Assembly (NCBI GenBank): GCA_964581455.1 | Contig: CAZOOT010000168.1 | Span: 1-5,946 of the forward strand | Length of the DNA stretch: 5,946 nt | From: VBAS01 sp964581455 | GTDB taxonomy: Bacteria > Bacteroidota > Bacteroidia > Chitinophagales > Chitinophagaceae | Direction of reading: 5' to 3' | Shown here: one piece after another, positions 1 through 5,818 of the stretch | Position numbering within the stretch: the stretch's first letter is position 1 | Layout: each line of letters starts with the position of its first letter | Notes under the pieces: generated by a model | The model's input: only the letters and a program-made list of their open reading frames with translations | The model's database searches: none | What the model was told of the DNA's origin: nothing | Program-made: the position numbers and the translations under genes

Positions 1-50
1 CGCCGGGAACTTATACCGGTACATTTTTTATAACCCTTATACAGGAATAA
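1..50 (+). CDS. C-terminal end of a probable DUF4402-like subunit (5' part outside window)
   Basis: Reading from base 3 gives PGTYTGTFFITLIQE and then a TAA at 48-50; the codon split by the window edge ends in CG, so the preceding residue is Ala, Pro, Ser or Thr. This matches the usual end of DUF4402 proteins, a Pro/Ala-Gly-Thr-Tyr turn followed by a short alternating final beta strand. The complete subunit in this window ends similarly, with AGTYTNASDLFVTVNYN. The stop is 21 bases before the usher start, so the two are probably co-transcribed. If correct, the locus has at least three subunit-like genes, two of them flanking the usher. Only 15 residues are visible, so the family call rests on a short motif plus context; another beta-rich secreted protein is possible. 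Confidence 0.6.
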   Translation, partial: PGTYTGTFFITLIQE

Positions 51-62
51 AAAGAAGAAGTA

Positions 63-79
63 ATTCTCATTTTGAGAAT
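63..79 (+). promoter_or_regulatory. Hairpin enclosing the usher start codon
   Basis: ATTCTCA (63-69) and TGAGAAT (73-79) are perfect reverse complements around a TTT loop. The proposed TTG start codon (72-74) spans the loop and the 3' arm. A purine-rich AGAAGAAG at 53-60, the best ribosome-binding candidate, lies just outside. If the hairpin forms in the mRNA it would partly hide the start codon and lower initiation, or couple it to ribosomes finishing the upstream gene at 48-50. The repeat is plain in the sequence; the regulatory role is inference. Confidence 0.45.
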
Positions 80-2759
80 CATAAAAACATATCAAATACC
101 CGGGCAAGCAGATTGTCGTCAGCAATTCAAAGCAATATTTATTTGCTTTCTATTGATTTTTGCTGTGTTCAGTTCAAATAAATCTTTCGCACAACTTTTA
201 TTATCTGAAGATAAAAATATTCATCCGGAGAATACTGCATCAAATTCCGGTAATGATCCGGAAATTACCCGATATGATGAGATCATGATCACTTTACATG
301 TGCCAAGAATAGGGAGTATTGAAATTCCGGCGTTAATCTATAAAGAGACCGCCTTTTTACCAATAAAAGAGCTTTTTGATTTTTTAAAAATCCGGAATAC
401 TGTTTCTGCTGATACCCGGATCATTGAGGGGTTTTTTATTGATCCGGCAGTTAATTACAGAATAGACAAGAGTAGTCACCTCATTTTTTTCCGGGAAAAA
501 AAGTATGACATAAAACCCTCGGATATTATTTTAGCAGAGTCGGGACTTTATCTGAAATCTGAATTATTTGGAGAAATTTTCGGACTGGATTGTCAATTTA
601 GTTTTCGAAGTCTTTCTGTAAAGCTTGTCACCAATGTAGAATTGCCTGCACTTCGTGAAATGAAGATGGAGGCGATGCACCGGAACCTGAGTCAATTAAA
701 AGGAGAAAGAAAAGCTGATACAATTATAGAAAGGACATTTTCAATTTTAAAAGTTGGCATGATCGATTGGTCTGTGATTTCAAATAAAGAGACGAAGCAA
801 CCTGATAATACCCGTGCAACACTAGGAATAGGCGGCATCTTTTTAGGGGGAGAAACAAATGCATTTCTTAATTATTATAACAATCGTCCTTTTCAGTTAA
901 AAGATCAGTTTTATTCCTGGCGGTATGTAAACAATAACCTGAAAGCATTTAAACAAATTACGCTGGGTAAAATTCTTCCTAACCCTTCTTCTACAATTAT
1001 TAACGGTATTAATGGAATACAGGTTAACAATACGCCTACAACTTTCAGGCGTTCTTTTGGTACTTATACCTTAAGTAACAGAACAGAACCCGGCTGGATG
1101 GTAGAGTTGTATGTGAACAATGTGCTTTTAGATTATACAAAGGCTGATGCTTCCGGATTTTTTACGTTTGAAGTGCCCATGGTTTATGGAAATTCTGTAG
1201 TACGACTTCGGTTTTATGGCCCATGGGGAGAAGAACAAACCCGTGAACAAAATCTTTCTGTTCCGTTTAATTTTCTTCCGGATAAAAAATTTGAATATGA
1301 TTTGAGTGCGGGAGTTCTGGAAGATGATCAGCACAGCAGATTTGCAAGATCACAATTTAATTATGGGGTAAGCAAAAGATTCACTGTAGGCGCAGGTATG
1401 GAATACCTGTCTTCAGTTTCCGGAAAAGTAATGCCTTTTATGAAAGCTTCTATCAGATTGGGCGAAAGTTTATTTGTAACTGCTGAACACATGCAGGGCG
1501 TAAGATCAACCGGGCTTATCAGCTACCGATTGCCTTCTAATTTACGGGCAGAGTTTAGTTACCTCCGGTATGATAAAAATCAAAAGGCTATCAGGATAAA
1601 TTTTCTTGAAGAAAAAAAGCTGGTACTCTCAAAACCGTTCAGGGGCACAAAATATTCAATTTTCTCCCGCCTTACCATTAATCAGTTTACACTTTCTAAT
1701 ATGGTGAAGAGTTCAAATTATACTTCAGCAGAATTATTGGTATCCGCTGTTGCGTTTGGCATCAGCTCGAATCTTACCAGCTATGCAATAATAACTGAAA
1801 GGGGAATTCCACTTGCTTATTCTAATCTTTCTATGACTTACAGGCTTCCCCATAAGATAAATATTTTACCACAGGTACAATTTGAATATAACAGAATGAA
1901 GTTTTCCTTTTTAAAAATGGAAACTGAAAAAGCAGTTTTTAATAAAGGATTTATGAATGTTTCTTATCAATGGGATCTGAAAAACAATGACTATATCGTT
2001 GGAGTAGGGCTCCGGTTAAATCTTTCTTTTATTCAAACTACACATACGATAAGGCAAAATAAACAAAGTGCCATCATTTCTAATATGGCCCGAGGAAGCC
2101 TGTTAATAGATACTAAAACATCTTTTATTGGTTTGAACAATCAGAATAATGTTGGTAAGGGCGGATTAATAGTTGCAGCTTTTCTTGATCTGAATTGTAA
2201 TGGAAAAAGAGAGGCCAATGAACCAGCCGCTCCGGGATTAAAACTTCGGATTAACGGGGGCCGTATCCAGCGAATTGACCGGGATACGACAATCAGGATT
2301 ACCGGGTTGGATCCTTATACAAATTATTTTGTAGAGTTGGATAAAAGTAGTTTCGAAAATATAGCATGGCAAATCAAAAAATCAGTGGTACAAATAAATA
2401 TTAACCCCAATCATTTTACATACCTGGAAGTCCCGGTTTCTGTTGTTGGCGAAGTATCAGGTACGGTTTATTTCCATGCAAATAACAGGAAAGCCGGACT
2501 AGGTAGAATGATCGTCAATATTTATAACAGCGATACTGTATTTGTTGCCCGGACAATAACAGAGGCAGATGGTTTTTTTAGTTATTTGGGATTACCTCCC
2601 GGCGATTATATGATTAAGATAGATCAGGAACAATTGAATAAACTGAACATGAAGAGTTCTTTAGAATTTTTACAGGTAACTATGGTAAAATCGAAAACCG
2701 GGGGTTTTGCAAATGGACTTACTTTTAATCTTAGTTCTACCGACGATATGAAAGAATAA
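72..2759 (+). CDS. Usher-like outer-membrane assembly protein (TcfC/CS1-type or archaic-like chaperone-usher family)
   Basis: Probable outer-membrane pore that receives chaperone-bound subunits and assembles them on the surface. Residues about 20-41 form a signal peptide ending SFA-Q. Residues 70-192 resemble the usher N-terminal domain and end in a strand leading to LPA. From about 220 an amphipathic beta-rich region fits a barrel; ITLGKILPNPSSTIINGING (296-315) resembles the usher 'LGD...G(I/V)Q' stretch, and 340-400 (GWMVELYVNNVLLD, then FEVPMVYGNSVVRLRFYGP) looks like the plug/E-set unit. The C-terminus has an SdrD B-like calcium-type motif (D706, N708, N710, G711, E714, E717) and a carboxypeptidase-regulatory-like fold at 792-850 with a PPGDY turn. 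At 895 residues it is slightly longer than the common 800-850. The first in-frame ATG is residue 72, beyond the signal peptide, so a non-ATG start is required; TTG at 72 was chosen, with ATT at 63 or 69 as alternatives. Distant usher homology is read by eye, so the subfamily is uncertain. Confidence 0.82.
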   Translation: MRIIKTYQIPGQADCRQQFKAIFICFLLIFAVFSSNKSFAQLLLSEDKNIHPENTASNSGNDPEITRYDEIMITLHVPRIGSIEIPALIYKETAFLPIKELFDFLKIRNTVSADTRIIEGFFIDPAVNYRIDKSSHLIFFREKKYDIKPSDIILAESGLYLKSELFGEIFGLDCQFSFRSLSVKLVTNVELPALREMKMEAMHRNLSQLKGERKADTIIERTFSILKVGMIDWSVISNKETKQPDNTRATLGIGGIFLGGETNAFLNYYNNRPFQLKDQFYSWRYVNNNLKAFKQITLGKILPNPSSTIINGINGIQVNNTPTTFRRSFGTYTLSNRTEPGWMVELYVNNVLLDYTKADASGFFTFEVPMVYGNSVVRLRFYGPWGEEQTREQNLSVPFNFLPDKKFEYDLSAGVLEDDQHSRFARSQFNYGVSKRFTVGAGMEYLSSVSGKVMPFMKASIRLGESLFVTAEHMQGVRSTGLISYRLPSNLRAEFSYLRYDKNQKAIRINFLEEKKLVLSKPFRGTKYSIFSRLTINQFTLSNMVKSSNYTSAELLVSAVAFGISSNLTSYAIITERGIPLAYSNLSMTYRLPHKINILPQVQFEYNRMKFSFLKMETEKAVFNKGFMNVSYQWDLKNNDYIVGVGLRLNLSFIQTTHTIRQNKQSAIISNMARGSLLIDTKTSFIGLNNQNNVGKGGLIVAAFLDLNCNGKREANEPAAPGLKLRINGGRIQRIDRDTTIRITGLDPYTNYFVELDKSSFENIAWQIKKSVVQININPNHFTYLEVPVSVVGEVSGTVYFHANNRKAGLGRMIVNIYNSDTVFVARTITEADGFFSYLGLPPGDYMIKIDQEQLNKLNMKSSLEFLQVTMVKSKTGGFANGLTFNLSSTDDMKE

Positions 2760-2952
2760 GTAGCGGGATTTAATCAATAAAGAATCAATTAATGTATTTA
2801 GAAGGTATAGGGTTTTTCGGTAAAGTAATACGTAAAAATCCGTTGACCTGAAGTTATTAATGGGAAACACTAATTTATTTTAATGAATAAAACAATCTTT
2901 TTTAATTACTTCCGTTTAAGAATTCAATAATTATAATTTAAAATCCAATCAA
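2760..2952. other. 193-base gap between usher and DUF4402 subunit genes
   Basis: No open reading frame of interest. It holds CCGTTGAC at 2840-2847, also found upstream of the chaperone gene, and an all-A/T 6-bp hairpin (TTTATT 2874-2879 with AATAAA 2886-2891). There is no convincing TAnnTTTG element at the right distance from the TTG of CCGTTGAC: TAATTTAT at 2871 is 25 bases away, too far. The gap is long for an operon, so the subunit may have its own promoter here or be made from a processed transcript. Confidence 0.4.
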
Positions 2953-3465
2953 ATGAAAACAATGAAAAAAGTTATCGGATCAGTAATTGCCCTGGTCGGA
3001 TTAATAACTGGCACCAATGCGCAATCTACCGCTACAGCTAGTACTACTGCAGTGCTTATTACACCCATTTCAATTGTAAAAACAACAGACATGCACTTTG
3101 GAACGGTGGCAGCCTCAGGAGTAGCGGGTACAGTTATACTTGATTATGATGATGGCCGTACAGCTACAGGTGGTATAAGTTTGCCAGCGGGCAGTACGTT
3201 GCAAAAAACAGCCGTATTTGAAGTAACAGGAGAAGGAACCAGCGGGTTTTCTATTTCTATCCCCGGTTCACCTATTACCTTAATTGGTTCTGTAAGCGGA
3301 TCAATGACTGTAAGTGATTTCACTTCAGATCTTGGGGCCTCTTCTGCACTAGTTGGCGGCGCCAAAACAATTAAAGTAAAAGCTACTTTAAATGTGGATG
3401 CGGGCCAGGTAGCAGGTACATACACAAACGCATCGGATCTTTTTGTAACAGTTAATTATAATTAA
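2953..3465 (+). CDS. DUF4402 secreted protein, probable major pilus/fibre subunit
   Basis: A 170-residue exported protein with a signal peptide at 1-23 (MKTMKKVIG, hydrophobic core, TNA before Gln24). The mature part fits the DUF4402 pattern: an N-terminal alternating strand ATASTTAVLITPISI, then DMHFGTVAASG, a Gly-rich turn, VFEVTGEGTSGFSISIP (88-104), a MTVSDFTS segment (118-125), and LNVDAGQVAGTYT followed by the terminal strand LFVTVNYN. There is no Cys, so it is neither a lipoprotein nor disulfide-stabilised. DUF4402 is widespread in Proteobacteria and Bacteroidota and has no settled biochemical function that I know of. Its place between an usher-like gene and a PapD-like chaperone gene argues that it is the exported building block. 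The start ATG follows an AT-rich leader without a Shine-Dalgarno; Met4 at 2962 is a weaker alternative. Family call firm, subunit role inferred. Confidence 0.92.
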   Translation: MKTMKKVIGSVIALVGLITGTNAQSTATASTTAVLITPISIVKTTDMHFGTVAASGVAGTVILDYDDGRTATGGISLPAGSTLQKTAVFEVTGEGTSGFSISIPGSPITLIGSVSGSMTVSDFTSDLGASSALVGGAKTIKVKATLNVDAGQVAGTYTNASDLFVTVNYN

Positions 3466-3483
3466 TTACTTGGCAGGCAAAAA

Positions 3484-3497
3484 AATTATTAATAATT
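3484..3497. repeat. 14-bp perfect palindrome after the DUF4402 gene
   Basis: AATTATTAATAATT is its own reverse complement, 18 bases after the subunit stop codon. It is entirely A/T, so as an RNA hairpin it would be weak, and its last base is shared with the left arm of the larger inverted repeat that follows. It could be a protein-binding site or part of a 3' stabilising structure, but it may be chance in AT-rich DNA. Confidence 0.3.
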
Positions 3498-3563
3498 GTA
3501 TGGTTAAAAATGTACAAAACAGCCGTTGACTTACTTTATTTCATTTACCTTCTTAACCATACA
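3497..3563 (+). repeat. 11-bp perfect inverted repeat spanning the promoter region of the chaperone gene
   Basis: TGTATGGTTAA (3497-3507) and TTAACCATACA (3553-3563) are perfect reverse complements separated by 45 bases. The right arm is followed by a T-rich tract (3564-3575, TTTTATTTTTTT-like). In a transcript reading through from the subunit gene, the arms plus the tract could act as a terminator or attenuator with an unusually large loop. The loop holds a promoter-like TTG and the right arm touches its -7 element, so an operator bound at both arms is the other reading. A phase-variable invertible segment is conceivable, but the 67-base span is very short and no recombinase is visible here. 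Confidence 0.55.
3526..3553 (+). promoter_or_regulatory. Candidate promoter of the chaperone gene
   Basis: TTG at 3526-3528 (within CCGTTGAC) and TACCTTCT at 3546-3553 are 17 bases apart. This resembles the Bacteroidota -33 TTTG / -7 TAnnTTTG arrangement, matching TA and the first two T of the -7 element but not its final TG. A start near 3558-3560 would leave about 26 bases before the TTG start codon of the chaperone. It would let chaperone output be set apart from the subunit transcript. The match is partial. Confidence 0.4.
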
Positions 3564-3585
3564 TTTTATTTTTTAAAAACTAATT

Positions 3586-4470
3586 TTGAAAAAGATACCA
3601 ACTCTGGAATTTATGCTTATAAGGATTTTATTCAGGAATACTGTTTCTTCATTAATTGCAATTGCCATTATAGGTAGTACTTTTTTTACCAGTATTACTT
3701 CAATGGCACAGGGCGACTTGTTGCTTTATCCAAAGCGAATAGTTTTTGAGGGGTCTAAAAGAACACAGGAATTGAATCTTGCCAATTCAGGAAAAGATAC
3801 GGCACGTTATATTTTATCTGTTGTGCAGATCAGAATGAAAGAAGACGGCACATTTGAATCAATTATTGAACCGGATTCCGGGCAATATTTTGCGGATAAA
3901 TACTTCCGGATCTTTCCAAGAAATGTGGTACTTCCTCCCAACGAAGCACAAACAGTAAAACTCCAGCTTTTCAATACAGGAGATCTGCCACCCGGTGAAT
4001 ACCGGTCGCATCTTTATGTAAGAGCAGAAGAAGAAAAAAAGCCATTAGGAGAAGAATATCCTGTTTCAGATTCAGGTTCAATTTCTGTGAAATTAATTGC
4101 TGTTTTTGGTATTTCTATTCCTGTTATTATCCGTTCAGGCGAAACAACATCTTCCATAAATATTTCTGATATATCTTTTAATCAGGCCAGGGATACAGTT
4201 CCTGTATTAAAATTCACCTGTAATCGTGTTGGAAATATGTCCGTTTATGGTGATATCTCGATAAACCATATATCAACAGAAGGAAAAATAACCCGTGTTG
4301 GTCTTGCTAACGGGTTAGCTATTTATACTCCAACAAGTAAGAGAAACTTTAATTTGGCTCTTAATCAGTTGCCAGGTGTGGATTTTCATAAAGGCAGCCT
4401 GCAGATAGTTTATAGCTATGGAACAGAAAAAGACATAAAATACGCGGAAGAAAAAATTGTACTGAAGTAG
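3586..4470 (+). CDS. PapD-like periplasmic pilus chaperone
   Basis: Predicted periplasmic chaperone that caps exported subunits and delivers them to the usher. A signal peptide ends near SMA-Q42. The first Ig-like domain has the classic features: LYPKRIVFEGSKR (47-59) aligns with the PapD N-terminal strand, with R51 at the place of anchoring Arg8; PRNVVLPPNEAQTVKL (111-126) is the conserved Pro/Leu loop; GEYRSHL (137-143) is a family hallmark. The strand VKLIAVFGISIPVIIR (168-183) corresponds to the G1 donor strand; K169 may or may not replace PapD Lys112. The second domain runs from about 187 to 294, with a single Cys (212). TTG at 3586 gives a typical MKK opening and sits in an ATTTTGA context like the usher start, so it is kept; ATG at 3613 (residue 10) also leaves a complete signal peptide and is a real alternative. 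It follows the subunit gene after 120 bases. Confidence 0.9.
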   Translation: MKKIPTLEFMLIRILFRNTVSSLIAIAIIGSTFFTSITSMAQGDLLLYPKRIVFEGSKRTQELNLANSGKDTARYILSVVQIRMKEDGTFESIIEPDSGQYFADKYFRIFPRNVVLPPNEAQTVKLQLFNTGDLPPGEYRSHLYVRAEEEKKPLGEEYPVSDSGSISVKLIAVFGISIPVIIRSGETTSSINISDISFNQARDTVPVLKFTCNRVGNMSVYGDISINHISTEGKITRVGLANGLAIYTPTSKRNFNLALNQLPGVDFHKGSLQIVYSYGTEKDIKYAEEKIVLK

Positions 4471-4513
4471 TCGTTATATAAACTTCTTAAACCCACTTTA
4501 AAATAATCCCGGA

Positions 4514-4538
4514 CTTAAATTCAGCGATTTAGTTTTTT
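4514..4538 (+). terminator. Weak intrinsic terminator after the chaperone gene
   Basis: CTTAAAT (4514-4520) pairs with ATTTAG (4527-4532) with one bulged T, around the loop TCAGCG, followed by six T (4533-4538). It lies in the 66-base gap between the two convergent genes and its T tract runs into the stop codon of the opposite gene. The stem has only one G-C pair, so it would be weak, but position and T tract fit the end of the + strand operon. Confidence 0.4.
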
Positions 4539-5046
4539 AATTAAAATGAATGACTATTCTACAGGGAGAGGGGGAGGTATATTTTCCGGGTGCCTGAGCA
4601 GATCCCAAATGTAGTTTTGCTCCAAGAGAAAATCCTTTTGAATTTTTTTCTGATCTGCACTTCTCAATTAACGGTAAAACGATTAACTCCTCAATTAAGA
4701 TGGATTCTTTAGTATTGTTATTGCCTGCTATTACAGAATCATAATTAATGGAAATACTATAACTGGATTTTCCGCTTGAAATATGAAAGGATGGAATATT
4801 TATATTATGATCTGATTCTCCGGCAGCAATTTCGCCATTAACAAAGAGCACATTTTGTTTTAATTCAATTGTGCTGTTAATATTATTGGGTCTGTAATTA
4901 TTTATGACTAATTCTCCGTTTCTTTCAACACCAATTGGCGTTATTATTTCTGCCGATACAGAAGCAGTAGCCCTGGTAAATGATTGCCCATGAGTAAAGC
5001 TGGTAACAATCATTAGTAATATTGAAATAATAATTAGTTTGATCAT
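4537..5046 (-). CDS. Divergent DUF4402-like secreted subunit on the opposite strand
   Basis: A 169-residue exported protein, nearly the same length as the + strand subunit. Its signal peptide is residues 1-20 (MIKLIIISILLMIVTSF, then THG before Gln21). The mature start RATASVSAEIITPIGVERNG parallels ATASTTAVLITPISIVKTTD of the other subunit, and its end QAPGKYTSPSPCRIVIHFN parallels AGTYTNASDLFVTVNYN. The middle has diverged: fewer Gly, more charged and Asn residues, and a GKSSYSISINY strand (92-102) in place of the TSGFSISIP strand. The mature chain carries two Cys, 130 and 162, which could form a disulfide absent from the other subunit. It converges on the chaperone gene and has its own promoter, so it is expressed separately. 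A minor or tip subunit, or a subunit for other conditions, is plausible; none of this is proven. Confidence 0.82.
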   Translation of the reverse strand: MIKLIIISILLMIVTSFTHGQSFTRATASVSAEIITPIGVERNGELVINNYRPNNINSTIELKQNVLFVNGEIAAGESDHNINIPSFHISSGKSSYSISINYDSVIAGNNNTKESILIEELIVLPLIEKCRSEKNSKGFSLGAKLHLGSAQAPGKYTSPSPCRIVIHFN

Positions 5047-5203
5047 GAGAGCAATTCAAAGTATAAAAAACATTGAGCTTTATCAATAAGTGTTTTTCAT
5101 AGCAAATTGCTAATGGGAATTTTGTCGGCAAAAGGGTTCAGAGGAGTTGAAAATAATAAGCAGATATTCAGGGGATATAATTGGAAATGTGGCGGCGACT
5201 CTT

Positions 5204-5235
5204 CAAATGTAAAAAGAGTAGCTGGTAATTACAAA
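5204..5235 (-). promoter_or_regulatory. Bacteroidota-type promoter for the divergent subunit gene
   Basis: On the - strand TTTG (5235-5232) is followed after 20 bases by TACATTTG (5211-5204), a full match to the Bacteroidota -7 consensus TAnnTTTG and -33 TTTG. Transcription would begin near 5198-5200 and run into the subunit gene, leaving a leader of about 150 bases. This is the best promoter match found in the window. Confidence 0.65.
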
Positions 5236-5250
5236 TAAGTCAGTTGGTTT

Positions 5251-5260
5251 ATATGCATAT
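5251..5260. repeat. 10-bp palindrome upstream of the divergent subunit promoter
   Basis: ATATGCATAT is a perfect palindrome, 15 bases upstream of the -33 element in the direction of transcription, next to an A/T tract. The position suits an activator site or an upstream AT-rich element. Short AT palindromes are common by chance here. Confidence 0.25.
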
Positions 5261-5370
5261 TTTTTATTTTAAGACGATAATTATTTTAAAAAACGTAAAA
5301 CCCCTATACGAAAAACGGTAAAAGTATTTCCCGATCCTGTTGAGAACAAAAGATTTGAAATAAAGATTAT

Positions 5371-5790
5371 TTACCTCAGCCGGTCCAGGCTCTTTACCAG
5401 TTTTTCATCTTTCCAAATTCCCCGGGCAGCTGCAATAACCAACACCGGAATGGCAAAGGCAAATACAGAAGATAAAGAGATAGTGCCACTGGTAAATTTA
5501 TTCAGCTGGTTGAAGTAAAGCACCAGGTTGATGATGGAGACCAGGAGCATGAATATCGTAAAGCGTAATTGCAATTTTCTTTGTTTATATAGAAATATAA
5601 TGAACAGGCATCCCGCTGCAAGAATGGCAGTAAGCATTATTAAAAAGATATTCGAAGCAGCTGTAAGAGATTTGAATTCCTGTAAATTATCTTTCCCCGG
5701 CTGATTCCCGCTGTAGAAAGAGAATTTGAATGTCAGTACCGCACAGGCTGTAGCAGCCAGTAACCAAAGTGTTTGTATTCGTTGAATCAT
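5371..5790 (-). CDS. DUF4293 family integral membrane protein
   Basis: A 139-residue protein of the Bacteroidota family DUF4293, recognised by its MIQRIQTLWLLAA start, overall length, four hydrophobic segments and charged tail WKDEKLVKSLDRLR. The membrane segments are at about 7-25, 46-67, 74-93 and 105-124. A short polar loop (26-45, GNQPGKDNLQEFK) follows segment 1, and the basic KQRKLQLR (69-76) between segments 2 and 3 is probably cytoplasmic. No catalytic motif is visible and I know of no assigned function. The gene starts 28 bases after the glyA stop and is probably co-transcribed with it. Nothing links it to the pilus-like locus. Confidence 0.9.
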   Translation of the reverse strand: MIQRIQTLWLLAATACAVLTFKFSFYSGNQPGKDNLQEFKSLTAASNIFLIMLTAILAAGCLFIIFLYKQRKLQLRFTIFMLLVSIINLVLYFNQLNKFTSGTISLSSVFAFAIPVLVIAAARGIWKDEKLVKSLDRLR

Positions 5791-5818
5791 AGCTTTAAAT
5801 TTAAACTAAGTTAATAAA

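Larger units (their letters stand above)
5047..5370. other. 324-base intergenic region between the divergent subunit and DUF4293 genes
   Basis: No supported gene. Read on the - strand it holds, in order: a weak terminator-like element behind the DUF4293 gene (stem CGTA 5294-5297 with TACG 5307-5310, then six T on the - strand at 5288-5293); an A/T tract and the palindrome ATATGCATAT (5251-5260); a good promoter (5204-5235); and a leader of about 150 bases to the ATG at 5046. The leader contains a five-codon open frame (ATG at 5100, stop at 5083) that I regard as chance. A second promoter-like match lies at 5057-5065, very near the ATG. Confidence 0.5.

Noticed and set aside
433..660. Copper amine oxidase N-terminal-like stalk domain in the large protein
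   Set aside because: The LPIKELFDFL stretch resembles it, but the following barrel, plug-like region and chaperone neighbour fit an usher N-terminal domain better.
3144..3425. 93-residue open frame on the - strand inside the DUF4402 gene
   Set aside because: It is fully antisense to a well-supported secreted protein, has no signal or domain, and its Pro/Val-rich content is what the antisense of a Gly/Thr-rich gene gives.
3497..3563. Phase-variable invertible promoter
   Set aside because: Bacteroidota invertible promoters exist, but the segment is only 67 bases, the arms are 11 bp, and no recombinase gene is present in the window. Kept only as a minor alternative.
5057..5084. Second promoter for the divergent subunit (TTG, 18 bases, TATACTTTG)
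   Set aside because: The -7 element has one extra base against TAnnTTTG and would leave a leader of only a few bases before the ATG; the match at 5204-5235 is better.
4925..5131. 68-residue - strand open frame overlapping the start of the divergent subunit
   Set aside because: It overlaps the signal-peptide region of the supported gene in another frame, is rich in Cys, Tyr and Asn without pattern, and has no recognisable domain.
5794..5805. Palindrome TTTAAATTTAAA between glyA and the DUF4293 gene
   Set aside because: All A/T and low complexity in a 28-base intercistronic gap; expected by chance.
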